Origin: Gautieria morchelliformis
Taxonomy: Eukaryota; Basidiomycota; Agaricomycetes; Gomphales; Gomphaceae
Assembly (NCBI GenBank): GCA_015179125.1
Contig: WHVA01000246.1
Span: forward strand, 1-64,000
Length of the DNA stretch: 64,000 nt
Reading direction: 5' to 3'
The notes below the pieces were generated by a model. It did no database searches. It was not told where the DNA came from and worked only from the letters and a program-made list of their open reading frames with translations. A program made the position numbers and the translations under genes. Below, piece after piece: positions 18,691 through 31,000 of the stretch; the stretch's first letter is position 1, and every line of letters begins with the position of its first letter.

Positions 18691-21605
18691 CAGACTAGAG
18701 TGTCAGCGCGTGCTTTGCTGAACACATCTGCAAATTCGTGATATACTTCGGGAACATGTTCCTTAACGTTCTCAGGAAGCTCGGAAGAGCTTCCTCCCGA
18801 TGTTGCCCCTCTGGCGAGGAGCTTAGGCGAAGCCAAATTGAGCTGAAACACTTCGGACCCTTCCAATCTAGATGCGCGCATGAAAGCGGGTGCATTGATC
18901 AGGGAAACGAGGGGTGCTTGCAACTTCGGAAGCGAGGTCGGAGGCGGGGGCGAAGATGCCGTAGGCGAGGTCGAAGTCGTAGCCGAAGCTGAGCGGGCTG
19001 ACGTCGCCGGGGTCGCTGGAGTCGTTGTTAGGTCGATGGTCTTGAAAGTAATACTGCCCAATACCCAGTCAATCGACGGATTGTAGCGGGTGAGCCAGTT
19101 GTGGCCAAGTACCATCGAGCAACTTGAGTCGAGCGAGGTTACGTAGAAGGTAACCCATTGTTGTTCGCCGGTCGGAAAGCAAATGCAGAGGTCTAGAGCT
19201 TGGGTAATGGTAGTGTTAGTACTACCGTCAAATAGTTTCAAGGGTATAGGAGAGACAGGATAAGCAGGCATGGAGTACTTCTGGACAAATCTGGATTCAA
19301 TAAAACAGTCTGAGGACCCGCAGTCAACTAATGCAACAAAAGCGACGTTGGGAAGCGAAGGCGAGGTTAGATCTACATTAAGGGAATCTTTGGACAATGA
19401 ATGAGAAGCGGCGCTGAGTCTGAGCACACGGGTGAGGTTACCGCAATCCTCGGATCGTGTGGTTCCGAGGTTGCTACCTATTTTTTCACCTCCGTAATGG
19501 AGGCCGAAGTCCCCTCGTTAGGGGTCTTCGTTGCCCGACCTTTAGAACCGCTACTATTGGTAGACTTGTTCTTCGGGCAGTCCTTGACGACGTGACCTTT
19601 GGTGCCGCAAAGCAGACAAAGGCCTTGGTCGACCCGACGTTGGCGCTCCTCGGGAAGCAGTTTGCCATCCTTCCCGAGTTTGCTCGAAATGTCGGGCTGG
19701 CTCTTGTTGTTCGAAGAGTTGTTGTTGTTGGAACCCTTGCCGCTGTTGTTAGTCTTGTTGCGGTTCTTATTGTTATTGGAACCACTGGAAGACTGGTGGT
19801 TGTTAGTGGCATTGTTACTGGACTGATTAGTGGTGCGTGCAGGCTGGGAGCTACGACCATTGATCATGGCGTCGTATTCCTTTCGCTCCCAGTAACGGCT
19901 ATCGCATTCCAGCGCGAAGTTCCTAAGCTCGGCGAGGCTGCGGAATCGAGGGAAGTGAAGTAAGTCGTCCTTGATCCGTTTGGCCAGGCCCTTGTAGGCA
20001 AAGTGTCGGAGGGCCGCGTCGTTCCACTGAGTCCGAGTCGAAGCTCGGGCGAAGTCGATAAAGAATCGCGCGGCCTTGTGGTGCTCTTTCATAACGATCT
20101 TCTCGAGGTCAATCTCGGCTTGGGCCGCGTTGTCGTATGGGCCGAAGTTAAGCTCGAGCTCGGCCTTGAAGCTGTCCCAGTCCTCGAGCCAATCTGGCTC
20201 GGGTTGGACTTCGCCGAGGATCGCCGGCTCGAAATATTGCAGAGCCGAGCCGGACAGGTAAGAAATAGCATACTGCACCTTTGAGGCCCCAGTCTTGAAC
20301 GCGGTGGGGCGATCTCTGAAGTTGAGTACACATTGAAGGAAGAAAGTGCGAAGCTTGGCTTGGTCAGTACCGTCATAACTATCCGGTTCCTTGACCTTGG
20401 CTCGTGCTTCGGATTCGCGAGGTTTCGCGAGTTTGATGAACACTCGACGCATAAGCTCGTTGTCCTCGAGGTCACCGAGGTCCTCGGGCGGAAGGTTGGG
20501 GAGGTCCCGATCGTTGTCAGAACTTCTAGAGCCATCACCTGGATCACCTGAAGGGTCACCGAGGTTAGCCCTACCTTTGCCTTTGTTACTAGGCTCGGCG
20601 GGGTCTGCGAGGGGTATCCCCGGGGACGGGGGTGAGTCATCGGGGGCTTCCGAGAAACGTCGCTGTTCTGAGATACCCCGAAGGGTGCGAGAACGAGTTA
20701 TCATGGACATCGTGAAAAAAGGGATACGTAGGGTGTAAGGAGTCTGAAAATACTGTTACGATACGATCCGTCGTAAGGTTGGCCGAGGTCGGGAACGAAA
20801 CCCGAGGCAAGGTCCGAGGTTACGGGGCGAGGTTTGGATGGGGAAGTCGGAGAGGGACTTGGCTTCAGCTTATGTGCTGCGCCGACCCTACGCACGAGTC
20901 CCAATTTCGGAGGTAAACGAATAAGAGGCGAGGTTCTGGCTTAAGAGGCGAGGCGTAGAAACTAGCTAGGGATCGAAGGGACACGATAGTTGATTTTCAG
21001 ACTGAGGAGTAGGAATGCATACAAGGGGGTTATATACGGACGAGGTGCAAGTCAGGGGCGAACGGATTAGTGGAGGTCAGGGCGAGGTCAGGAGACCGAG
21101 GTCAGGGCGAGGTAATATACGAATGATGCGTGATGGAGCGGAATCAGTAACTAAGGGGATACGGGCATGGGATCAAGGTCGGATATGAGTTCAAGCTCGG
21201 GATCGGGCTCGGGCACGGATAAGTATCATATGTACTCGGGCATGAATATCACAAGGCTCGGGCTCGGAAGAAGGTTCTACCGGTAAGTAGCCGGCCAAAG
21301 GCCGGGTCCTTACAACTACTAAGCGTGTTCCGAAGAAAGTGGAAGTTGGATATGACATACGGGGTAAGTAACTAACCAAGAACAAAGAACTACAAGGGGG
21401 GTGCAGGGTAGTAGAGTCAAGAACAATGGGCAAAAGAACAAGGGGGCGGTAAGCATACTTGACATGATGGAACAACGGGACTCCAGAGGGGATGGATATG
21501 TGGTGTTGCTGTGCTGTGAGTCGAATCCGGTGGGTCCGAGTAATAGAGTTGAAAGGGGAAAGGATATAACAAGGGGCAGGGTTGTCTGAATTATTGGAAT
21601 GTTAT
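18690..21605 (-). mobile_element. Ty3/gypsy element with gag and protease, broken
   Basis: Read on the minus strand. First an LTR-like region (about 21605-20754), then gag (start 20710) with a capsid domain and a zinc knuckle CLLCGTKGHVVKDC, then a retropepsin-type aspartic protease (VDCGSSDCFIES, and SMVLGHNWLTRYNPSIDWVLG) and the very start of the polymerase region. Most of pol is not present, so the element is a broken fossil. The long remaining frames suggest moderate age. It appears to lie inside an older gypsy gag fossil. Confidence 0.8.
20754..21605 (-). repeat. LTR-like region of the gypsy element (approximate ends)
   Basis: Starts at TGTTACG (20754). It shares motifs such as TCCGGTGGGTCCGAGTAAT and AGAACAAGGGG with the better-defined LTR copies at 26470-27129 and 54377-54740, but is diverged. 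The outer end is approximate. Confidence 0.5.
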
Positions 21606-21649
21606 AAAGGAGGTGGAACTGAGTGTGGGAAGTCAGAATAGTATGGTTG

Positions 21650-22299
21650 TGACAAGAAGATGAAGATCACTGAAGAAGAATACTTGAAGGACTTTTGGTG
21701 TGGAATTCCCATGGTGACTTGAAAAAAGCTCAAAGAACCAATGTTGCAAGTTGACCCCACTCTGGATCCTTCCATGCCATTTCCCATTGCCATCACAGCA
21801 GTGGATCATATCTTTAACATCTCACAATTCTATGATGAGGATGATGAGAATGAAAGAGAAATAGCTTCAAGCACCAATTAAAGCCTGAAGCGAGTCTAAG
21901 GCCAACTTTCCAAGGTTGGTTCAATGGAGTGTTATACTGCCTGAGATTCTTGTACATACATTGCTAACTATTTAAGTAGTTGGAATGAAAGGGGCTTGTG
22001 GGGAAAACAAATGTCACTGGTGCATGACATAGGCACCTGTACTAGACTACCTACCTTGTCAGTTGACTGTGGAGCTTGATGTATACTACTGTGGAGCAAA
22101 TTAATGCATTCAGCAATGATGAAGCACAGTGTGTGCTTTGTCTCAGATCCTCTTGAATGGCCCTGGGAACCGGCTCAGGGTCAAATGGGCCAGCTAGATG
22201 CATGCACATATGATAACACATGTGTCTGTGATATGTTGTGCCGGTAACAAGTATATGCATGAGTGCATGTCCTTGTTTTGGAACCCTTCAAGACTTTGG
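21650..22299 (+). mobile_element. Ty3/gypsy-like gag fossil, right part
   Basis: A frame containing MKITEEEYLKDFWCGIP and LQVDPTLDPSMPFPIAI resembles the part of fungal gypsy gag that follows the piece seen at 18.4-18.7 kb. Broken and old. It supports the reading that the 18690-21605 element landed in an older gypsy copy. Confidence 0.4.
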
Positions 22300-23617
22300 T
22301 GTTAGAGCTAATGCCTTGGTCTATCAGAACGTGTCGTATACGAAACTGCAAGAATATTAGACACTACTGGCGTAATGAATAACAAACTATTAGTTTGTAG
22401 GTTCGAGGACGACTATCGGGGTCCAAGTATTCCAAAAAGAGAGGAATGGCTTTCACAGGAGAGTTTGTAAGTGGGCTGACCCGATTAACGTCAACGCACT
22501 GCAATAAACGAGTGACTGGTTTTTGGGTAGTGACTTGTGAAAGTCTCTGAACAGGAAAATCAACTGATCAGATCGTCTCAGGTATTGGAGTGCTAATTGG
22601 CAAGAAAATCGATTGACAACCTCACTCTGCAGAATTTCACCTAGAGGGTTAGTCTGGGTGGCTAAGTAGAAAAGTGACTACTTAACTGAGAATTAATACA
22701 CTAAGCAAGTGTAAATAACCCTAGCTGGGGTTAGCAGCCTGGTAAGCTGTGCAAGCTTGGCAAGTCACGCAAGGTGCGTTGGATAGAAGATGGTAGATTG
22801 GCTGATGAAAAGGCAGGCAAAAGGGCCTCCTTTTATATTGTAATGTACATGAGCTTAGTAAGCAGGTAGAACCTTCTATCTATTAATGGAATGGGGGGAG
22901 CAGCTTGTGGAAGCTGGAAGAAAGTATAGGAAGGTTCTGGGTGTTTCCAGATGACTCACAGTGTTTCCTACCAATCACAGCTTGATTTGTCAGGAATGAC
23001 TCACTGATCAGAGTCATGTGACTTGGCACAGCTTGGTTGAGTCACTGAGGCTGTACCTTCAGTTATGACTTTGGCACTCAGAGGCTTGGTAAGCAAACCT
23101 GAGCCAATTAGTGCTCTGTAGCCACAATAACCAAGGGCACTGCTTAGCACTGCCTTGCACAGCCTGATACAGCCTTGTTGTCATGACTGACCAAGATCCC
23201 CACTGTTTGGTTCAGCCAAACAGGCTGCACAGTTGCTATGGCTGCATATAGCAACAGATTGAGGCTCAGCTGGAATTACTGGGAGAGCCATCCTGCCGGA
23301 CTTGTGGGTGCTTGAGTGCTTGAGTGACCGGAAGTCCGAAATTAAGGTAGCGCCGAGGTGGCCGGCGGAGTTTGAAATGGAAAGTCCGTGGCAGAGTTGT
23401 GGGTGCAAATGGACACACAACTCTGCAATAGCAGAAATAAGGCAGTTTGGGCCAAATAAATTGCGGAAAAATATTGAAAAATGGGGGAACAATGGAGGGA
23501 TGTTTGAAATACTCCCACAATTTCTTATAGCTTCGTGTATATGCTATAACCTGTGAAAAAGCGGAAATACACCAGTATGAGCCCTTTGTAGCTGGTTGAA
23601 CAGCTGATTCCCCAACA
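22300..23617. other. Non-coding stretch, possibly an LTR
   Basis: About 1.3 kb without credible coding potential, beginning TGTTAGAGC (22300) and ending CCCAACA (23617), with a TATA-like CTTTTATATTG near 22830. Gag-like sequence lies on both sides. I found no matching target duplication, so the LTR reading is weak. Confidence 0.25.
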
Positions 23618-23716
23618 GTCCTGGAGTGCGCTGGGATTGCGTGTGGATATGATTATGTGGCAGAAACTCATTAGGACTTAGTTAGTGATATATATGAATA
23701 TAATACTTGATTTCCC

Positions 23717-24442
23717 ATGCATAACAAGGAAGAATCCAACGACAAATCTGATTCCAGTTCAGACAGAAGTTCAGATATCCCTTCAGATGGAGACAGTGAT
23801 TCGGAGTATGGCAAGAGGTTGAAGAAGATTCTTTCAAAGACAAAAAAGTCCAAGGTGAAGACTAAGAAAGCAAAGTCATTGGTCAACAAATCTGCCTCTG
23901 AGTCGAAAACCAAATGCTCAAGTACACCTGTTACACCAAGCCATCAGTCCTGGATGACACTGACCAAGGCAGGCACAATTGCTCAAAGTTCCAAAGGATG
24001 ACTTGTTTTTCCAAATGGCACCGCAATTCTTTGCAATGGTTTGGAAAACATCCTCACAGTAGTAAATCAGGAACTAGCATTTCAGAACTGAGTCTTGACA
24101 GATGGACCTCCAACAACCAACATGATTTGAGAACTTGAACTCTGCTACCCTGATGATTCTACCAATTCATTTGAACACGTCAAAGTCCAAGATCGCAGCA
24201 AGATAAATGCAAGCATGATGAATGCTACAGAAGTGTACTTGGTACTCAGGCCTCACAATGAAAGGAAATCAGAGAGGGTAAAGAGAGCCAGGTTTGATGG
24301 TGTTTACCCTCCCCCACTTGCCAGATCGCACAAGGATGCATCGCCACACCAGAGGTTTACCTCACTGCCACCTGTCCCTTCTACACTGCAGTGCTCTGGA
24401 CCAAAGCAGAAGCTGAAACAGAACAGGGTTTCTTGGCATCAG
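23717..24442 (+). mobile_element. Probable gypsy gag C-terminal fossil
   Basis: A Ser/Asp-rich then Lys-rich reading frame (SDSEYGKRLKKILSKTKKSK) and further short frames (for example RARFDGVYPPPLAR near 24.3 kb) look like the low-complexity C-terminal part of a fungal retroelement gag. Broken; the assignment is by resemblance and context only. The LINE target site (24443-24452) lies at its right end. Confidence 0.3.
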
Positions 24443-24808
24443 CTTCCCCATCGGGAGCTTTCTCACGCCTACCACCACCACACAAACCCAAAAAATTCAT
24501 TCCACCCACGCACAACAACTCGAGTCACAGATAGCTTATCGAAAACACACTATAATCACACTAGAATAGACCCCGCAGAGAGAAACAGTAAAAAAGGGGC
24601 CATGCCGCAAAACGCAAACCCCTCAATGGCCTCCGCGGTGCCGGCCCCACAAACGAGAGCCAGCAGCCAGCAAGTAGGCGCAAAGAACAGGACAGAGCTG
24701 CTGGCAGACCCATACGCCACGGTACGCGACAGAGATCAGGCTCGAACCTTCCTGGATAGGCACGGGTTCCTCACCAAGGACAACCCGTGTAGTAGACAGG
24801 AATTATAG

Positions 24809-25270
24809 GCAGTAGGTATGGACTTGTTGCTCAAAAGAATAGACTAGAAATTAATTCACTCTCTCAGTGAATTTAGTTGTCACTATAAATATATTATACA
24901 CTACCTAGAAATTAATTCACTACAGAGGATTTCTAGGTCAATAAATCGAAGGAACACTAGACTAATTTACTTGCCTCTCTCAGTGAATTTAGTTGTCACT
25001 GAGAGAGGGGGACATCTGTCTCACTGTGCATGTACTACTACCTGGCCCTTTAGCGCCCAAGAGCTCGCGCGTCGAAGTCATTTCAGACTCCGCTTGGTGC
25101 AGCCGCCTGTGAAAGTAGAAATAACAAAATGAAATGGAGAGGCAGGGAGTGACTAGAAAACTTCGAAAATTATCAAAGAAATGGATGCATGGTACAAGAA
25201 CAATGTGACAAGAGATTGAAAAATCATACAACAAATTGAATACATTATGCTTGATTTTGGTGCAGGAGCA
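24809..25270. mobile_element. Insertion in LINE ORF1, MITE-like
   Basis: Non-LINE sequence between two ORF1 pieces. It has a 17-bp repeat CTAGAAATTAATTCACT at 24844 and 24905, and two identical 26-bp copies at 24859-24884 and 24975-25000. The second forms a perfect hairpin of CTCTCTCAGTGA and TCACTGAGAGAG (24975-25007). CACTG/CAGTG ends resemble CACTA-superfamily termini, so a short non-autonomous DNA transposon is a possible reading. Exact borders are uncertain. Confidence 0.4.
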
Positions 25271-26186
25271 TAAATGCACCCAACAACCCGACCACGCCAG
25301 ACCAGCTCAGCTACGTTCTCTTATCGCTGGCCCACAGCGCCACGGGCAAGACGATGGAGGAAGGGGTCAGATCTGTGGCGATCCTAATGATAGATGAAGA
25401 GGCGAGGGCCGTGAGCAAAGCGCTCCTGCAGTACATCGAGGACAGCTTAGCGCTGGTGCTCACCAAACTCGACTCGACTGTGGAGGCGGTGCGCGGCGCA
25501 ACAGACACTGCAAAGAGCAGTGCAGAGGAGGTGAACCTGGCGGTAGAAGAAATCTGCAGTGTAGAGAGGATAAGAAGCGAAATAAGAGAGGAAGCAGAGA
25601 AGGGTACCACATACGCAGCCGCTCTCAAAGGTAATGTCCCCCTATCCCACCTGAACAATCTGGCAAGAGCCAGAGCCAGAGCCAGAGAGTGCCAGATACT
25701 AATAGACAGAGACCCCAGAGTGGAGCACAACGCGCTAACTGAGCTCACCGAGCAAGAGCTGGTAGCGAAAGCTAATGAGGCCTTAGAGCAGCTCGAAGGA
25801 GACACACAAGGCACAGAAGTCACCTTCATAGGAGCCAAGATCCTAGCCAACGGAGGCATAGTGTACGAGCTCGGCAATCCTACGGCCGCTAGCTGGGTCC
25901 AGCAAAACAAGGCACGCTTCGCAGAGAAGCTCGGAGGGACCTCCGTTGTAAAAGAGCGGGCGGCGTCAGTACTAGTGGAATATGTGCCAGTAACACATGC
26001 ACTGGAGGCCATGGGGGAACTCAAAAAGATAGAGAGAGACTCGAAACTACCCAGCAACACGTTGATATCAACCAGATGGATAAAACTGCCGAGTAGGAGA
26101 ACGCAGGGACAGAGGTCTGCACACCTTATAGCTAAGTTCTCAACCATTGAATCAGCAAATCAAAGTATCAGGGATGGGCTGATTTG

Positions 26187-27430
26187 GTCATGAAGGATAA
26201 CCACAAGGCAACTTGGTTTTTCGTTGAATTCTACAGGTTTGCAACCATCCTCCAGTATAATTATTCAGCTTTCCATCACTGAGCCTAGTTGGCTTTTGAC
26301 GGAATGAATCAAGGACAAAATGGTGCATTTCAACAAACCCCGAACCCTTGATGACCTCCGAGACCTTGTTTAGAAAATCAACCAGAGGTATTGGGAACAT
26401 CGCGGCGAACTCTCTCACAAGACTCATTCCACTCCCAAACCCAAGGCCAAGAATGATAGGTCGGCCAACTGTTACGTATCGAGATTTCCGCTAAGTCGGA
26501 ACTGGAAAGGACAGTGGCTTCAACTTGTAGGTTGCGCCCCCAATGAACTATCGTCCTAGGTATTTCGGAAATGGGTCGGAAGTCGGAATGTACTGAACTG
26601 AAGGTTGGTCGGAACTTGAGGCGGAATTGAGGCGGAAGACGGAAGGCGGAAGGTGGAGAGACTGAGGTCTTGCTAGACTCGCTGTGCTAAGAACAGGAGA
26701 TGGAGTGAAGGAAATCAAGTATAAAGGCGATTATCTGATTGCAGAATAACAGACATACATGACAGGCTTTTATACAAAGAGCTGAGACAACAGGTAATGG
26801 GGTGGTACTAAGCAAATTCCGGGGGAAGCGGAAGTCGAGTAGACAATGCGTGGGAACTAACTAATTGGGAACAATGGGACTACAAGGGGGGTTCAGGGTA
26901 AGGTAAAACAATGGCAAAGAACAAGGGGTCGGGAAAACATATCTGACAACGAAGCACAAGGCGGGCCGGACATATGGTTTTGATGAACGATGAAGCAGGT
27001 CCGGTGGGTCCGAGTAATCGAGTCGAAAGAACAAGGGAATAGAACAATGGGCAGAATGTCAGAAATATCGGAGGGGCAGAAAGTGTTGCGGAACTGAAGG
27101 TCGGAAGTCGGAAATGAACGGTCGTAACATAGTACAAATTCAGTAATTACTGGAGCTGTAGATCTACCTATCTGTTTCCCCGATGGTCACACTCATTCTG
27201 TAGACTTTTATGTCACCCCCCTTGATTTGTCTGTTTCGGTAGTTCTTGGACACAACTGGCTCACCTGCTACAATCCGTTGATTGACTGGGTACTGGGCAG
27301 TATTATGTTCCAAACTACCCTCCCGGGCAGTCCTGTGGAACCCCTACCGGCTCCGGCTGCTCGCGCCTCTATGGCCGAGACTGAGCCAAACCTGAGCTTG
27401 GAATTCAGGGAAATGTGCGTGGGCGAGGAG
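26187..27430 (+). mobile_element. Ty3/gypsy fragment inserted in the LINE
   Basis: Breaks the LINE ORF1 between IRDGLI and KREPRRC. Parts: a gag-like scrap (26190-26460), an LTR (26470-27129) and a protease fragment (about 27131-27330, with VVLGHNWLTCYNPLIDWVLG, near-identical to the protease of the 18.7-21.6 kb element). Broken fossil. The LTR lying between gag-like and protease sequence suggests a further insertion within an older gypsy piece. Confidence 0.7.
26470..27129. repeat. Gypsy LTR, solo, 660 bp
   Basis: Begins TGTTACG and ends CGTAACA, a 7-bp inverted terminal repeat. The right 364 bp match 54377-54740 almost base for base, which proves a dispersed LTR family. No clear target duplication was found (CCAAC against TAGTA). 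Confidence 0.75.
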
Positions 27431-28027
27431 GATGAAAAGGGAACCGAGGAGGTGCCTGAAGTGCCAGAGGCAAAACGCGAGGCACATGGCGGCGGACTGC
27501 AATGGCGAGGAGACTTGTGGGACATGTGGGAAGGGACACAGGACGGCGGACTGTGAGGAAACCGACCCAGCCCGCTACAAATGTGTAAACTGTGACAAGG
27601 CCGGTCACACATTGTGGGACCACACTTGCCCAAAATTCACAGCAGCATGTCAAACGATAGAGAAGGCGGATCCAGAGGGGACCTACAAATATTTCCCCAA
27701 TCAGCAGCCATGGACGTGGGAACAACAAAACGAAACAGGACCGACCGCAGACGCAGGCGAACTTCTCTAACAAACCATCGACAGGGGAGACAGAGAGAGA
27801 CACATGCAATGGTCAATGGGCAGTAATGGCGGTGGCAGGAGGGAAGGCAGCAGGACGAGGGGAGCAGGGCACAGAAGCAGGAGCAGGAACAGCACCAACC
27901 CCGAGGCGGGGCACAGGGACCAAGGGTGGACGGCAGGAAGGGCGAGGCAGAGAACGCTCGACGAGTACGAACGGGGTGGCGCCCAGCAGGAGGAAATCGA
28001 CAGTGCAAACCACACCTCACATCAGCA

Positions 28028-31000
28028 ATGAGTCGAGAGGTCAGCGCGATAACACAACTACGGATCAGACAACAAAATGCCAACAAGTCTCTCACCGCCA
28101 CGGCCGACATGCTAGTAACGAGCACCCCTGACAAATACAACATACTCGCAATACAAGAACCATACATCGATTTCCTGGGCAACGCAAGGGCGACATTGCA
28201 CTGGTACACAGTTTACCCGAAGACCCACTACGTAGACAGGGAAAAGACGACAAGAGCAATGATCCTGGTCAGCAAAAAGATAGCTACCAACGCGTGGGCA
28301 GCGATTGACATCGGAACGCCGGACGTCACTGCGATCAGACTAAAGACGGGAGCGGGAGAAATCACAATTATCAACATGTACTGCGACTGCAACAACTCGG
28401 ACAGCATCAGAAGAGTGAAAACCTACCTACGAACGCAGGCGGAAGCCGACAACGAGTGCCACGACGGGGGGATGATATGGCTGGGAGATTTCAATCGCCA
28501 TCACCCTCAGTGGGACGAAGAACGCAATAACCATCTGTTCATAAGGCACAACTTGGATGAAGCACAGATCCTCATCGATGTGACAGTGGACTGGGATATG
28601 CATATGGTGCTCCCCAAAGGTATCCCGACGCTGAGGGCCATGTCCACAGGCAACAACACCTGAACTGATAACATTTTCCTCACATTTGAGCTAGTAGAAA
28701 GACTAACACATTGTAACACAGTGCCAGAGGAACAGCCCATGAAGAGCAACCACTATCCCATAGACACAGCGATAGAAGTCACGATGGAAGCAGCAGACGC
28801 CGACGCGAAACGAAACTACAGACAGGTTGACTGGAAGCTCTTCAACGAAAAACTCGAGGAGAAACTCAAGCAAGCGATCGCAGACCCGAACCCCAAAGAC
28901 AAGCATCAATTTACACATAACTTACAGGAGCTAACCAATGCAATCATAGAAACAGCTACAGACCACATGCTGATGACGAGGCCGTCCCCGTTCATGAAGC
29001 GATGGTGGTCAACGGAGATAGCACAGCTAAGAAGGGAGACCAGGAGAACGGGCAGAAAGGCATATCAGCACAGGGATGACCCAAACCATGAAACACATGG
29101 GGTATACAGGAGAGCCAGGAACAAATACACGAGGGTGATAGAGAGGTCAAAAAAGGAGCACTGGGAGGATTTCCTGGAAAGAATGGATCAGTCGACGGTC
29201 TGGACGGCACATAAATACGCATCGACGGACCCTTCGGACAGAGGGCGAGCCCAAGTACCAACGCTCACAACAAAACACAGCGATGGCACCACCTGGATCT
29301 CCAGCACGAACGAACACAAGGCTGACATGTTGTTCAGAACATTCTTCCCAGAGCCGACAAACGACTCCTCAGCCTCCTTCAATGAACGACAGTACCCGCC
29401 GGCAGCATTCGAGTATTCTGGCATCCCAGACGCACAGATACGGAGGGCGGTAGAAAAGCTGAACTCTTTCAAGGCGCCGGGCGCTAACGGTATCCCCAAT
29501 GCTGTGATCAAGCAAAGCATTAATGTCTTGCTCCCGTATATAGGTCCACTTTACCACACCACGTTCGAACTGGAAGTAGACCCTATGGAGTGGAGGGACT
29601 CCGTTACGAAAGTGCTAAGGAAACCGGGGAAAAAAGACTACGGCGCGCCGGGGTTGTATAGACCAATAGCGCTACTAGACACGATCGGCAAAGTGTTGTC
29701 AGCTTGCATAGCAGAAGACATAGTCAAAATGGCCGAGAGGTATGTGCTACTGCCGAACAATCATTTCGGGTGCCGGCCGGGGCGGACCACCTCAGACGCC
29801 ATCCATTATCTCGTCGGAGCAGCGAAGGACGCATGGCGCAGGGGAAAAGTACTGGGAGTGCTGTTCCTTGACATAAAGGGCGCTTTCCCTAGCATCATTC
29901 TCGGTCAGCTAATACACAACATGCGACTGAGAGGGGTCCCGCGCGAGTACACAGAGTGGATAAAGAGGAAGGTCGAGGGCAGGCAGACCACACTACGATT
30001 GGATGACTATGGCACGCAGATGATGGAAGTTGGGCGCGGCATGGACCAAGGGTGCCCCCTGTCAGCGATATCATACCAGTTCTACAACGCTGGACTCCTG
30101 GAGATCACCAGTGGGAAAAAAGGCGAAGACAGTATCGGCTTCGTAGACGACACAACACTATTCGCAGAAGGGGCGAGCCTGGATGAAGCGTTCGACCAAC
30201 TGACATGCATCATGAACAGGCGCGGAGGAGCGCAAGAATGGGTGAAAGAACACGACTGCACCTTCGCAGTCGACAAGTTCGGACTCATGGGCTTGACAAG
30301 GAGGCGAGAAGCCAACCCCACGGGAACCAAAAAGACCAGACCAGCGGCGCGACCAACCATAAAGATCGGGCAGCAGGTCGTCAAGCCCACGTCCTCCCAC
30401 AGGTTCCTCGGGGTCATAATCGACCAGGAGCTCCAGTTCAAAGAGCAGGTTAACTTCGCATTGCAAAAGGGAAGCAAGTTCGTGGAACAATACCACAGAC
30501 TGGCCAAACCGTCGAGAGGAGTACCAGCTAAGCACATGCGCCAATACTACATAGCAGTAGCCGTCCCGAAGTTATTGTACGCAGCTGACGTATACCTTGT
30601 GCCAGGCACAGCGCGAAACAAAGGGACTAAAGGGCACATCAACAAGCTGGCCAGAGTTCAAAGACAGGCTGCGTTGGCAATAACAGGTGCCATGAACACA
30701 ACGGCGAGTGATTTATTAGATGCACACGCGAACCTACTACCGTTCCACTTGCTAGTGGACAAGGTAATACACAGAGCCGCCGTCCACATAGCCTGTCACC
30801 CCGAAGGTCACCCCTTATCCCCCAAAGCACATCGCGCCGCCTCCAGGTACGTCAAGAGACACCGAACGCCATTACATGAGATAATGCACGCATATGGGCT
30901 CCAACCACACAAAATGGAGAAGATACACATGGTGGTCAGGGGACCTAAGTGGGCCCCCGCTTTCCCGATAGTGATTCCACCGGACGAGGAGACAGCGATA

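Larger units (their letters stand above)
24602..28031 (+). pseudogene. LINE ORF1 (gag-like, CCHC knuckles), interrupted
   Basis: ORF1 of the LINE, a nucleic-acid-binding protein that packages the transcript. It starts MPQNANPSMASAVPAP at 24602 and runs to about 24800, is then interrupted, resumes near 25275 (PTTPDQLSYVLLSLAHSATG), breaks at about 26187 within IRDGLI, and resumes at about 27432 with KREPRRCLKCQ. The third piece has the zinc knuckles CLKCQ...HMAADC, CGTCGKGHRTADC and CVNCDKAGHTLWDHTC. A TAA at 27768-27770 interrupts this piece, after which the same frame continues to a TGA at 28029-28031. Comparison with the intact-looking stretch of the LINE at 49.7-51.2 kb shows directly what the insertions interrupted. 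Confidence 0.85.

Noticed and set aside
22380-22480. A tRNA-like TTCGAGG motif
   Set aside because: No cloverleaf can be folded around it and the acceptor stem does not pair.
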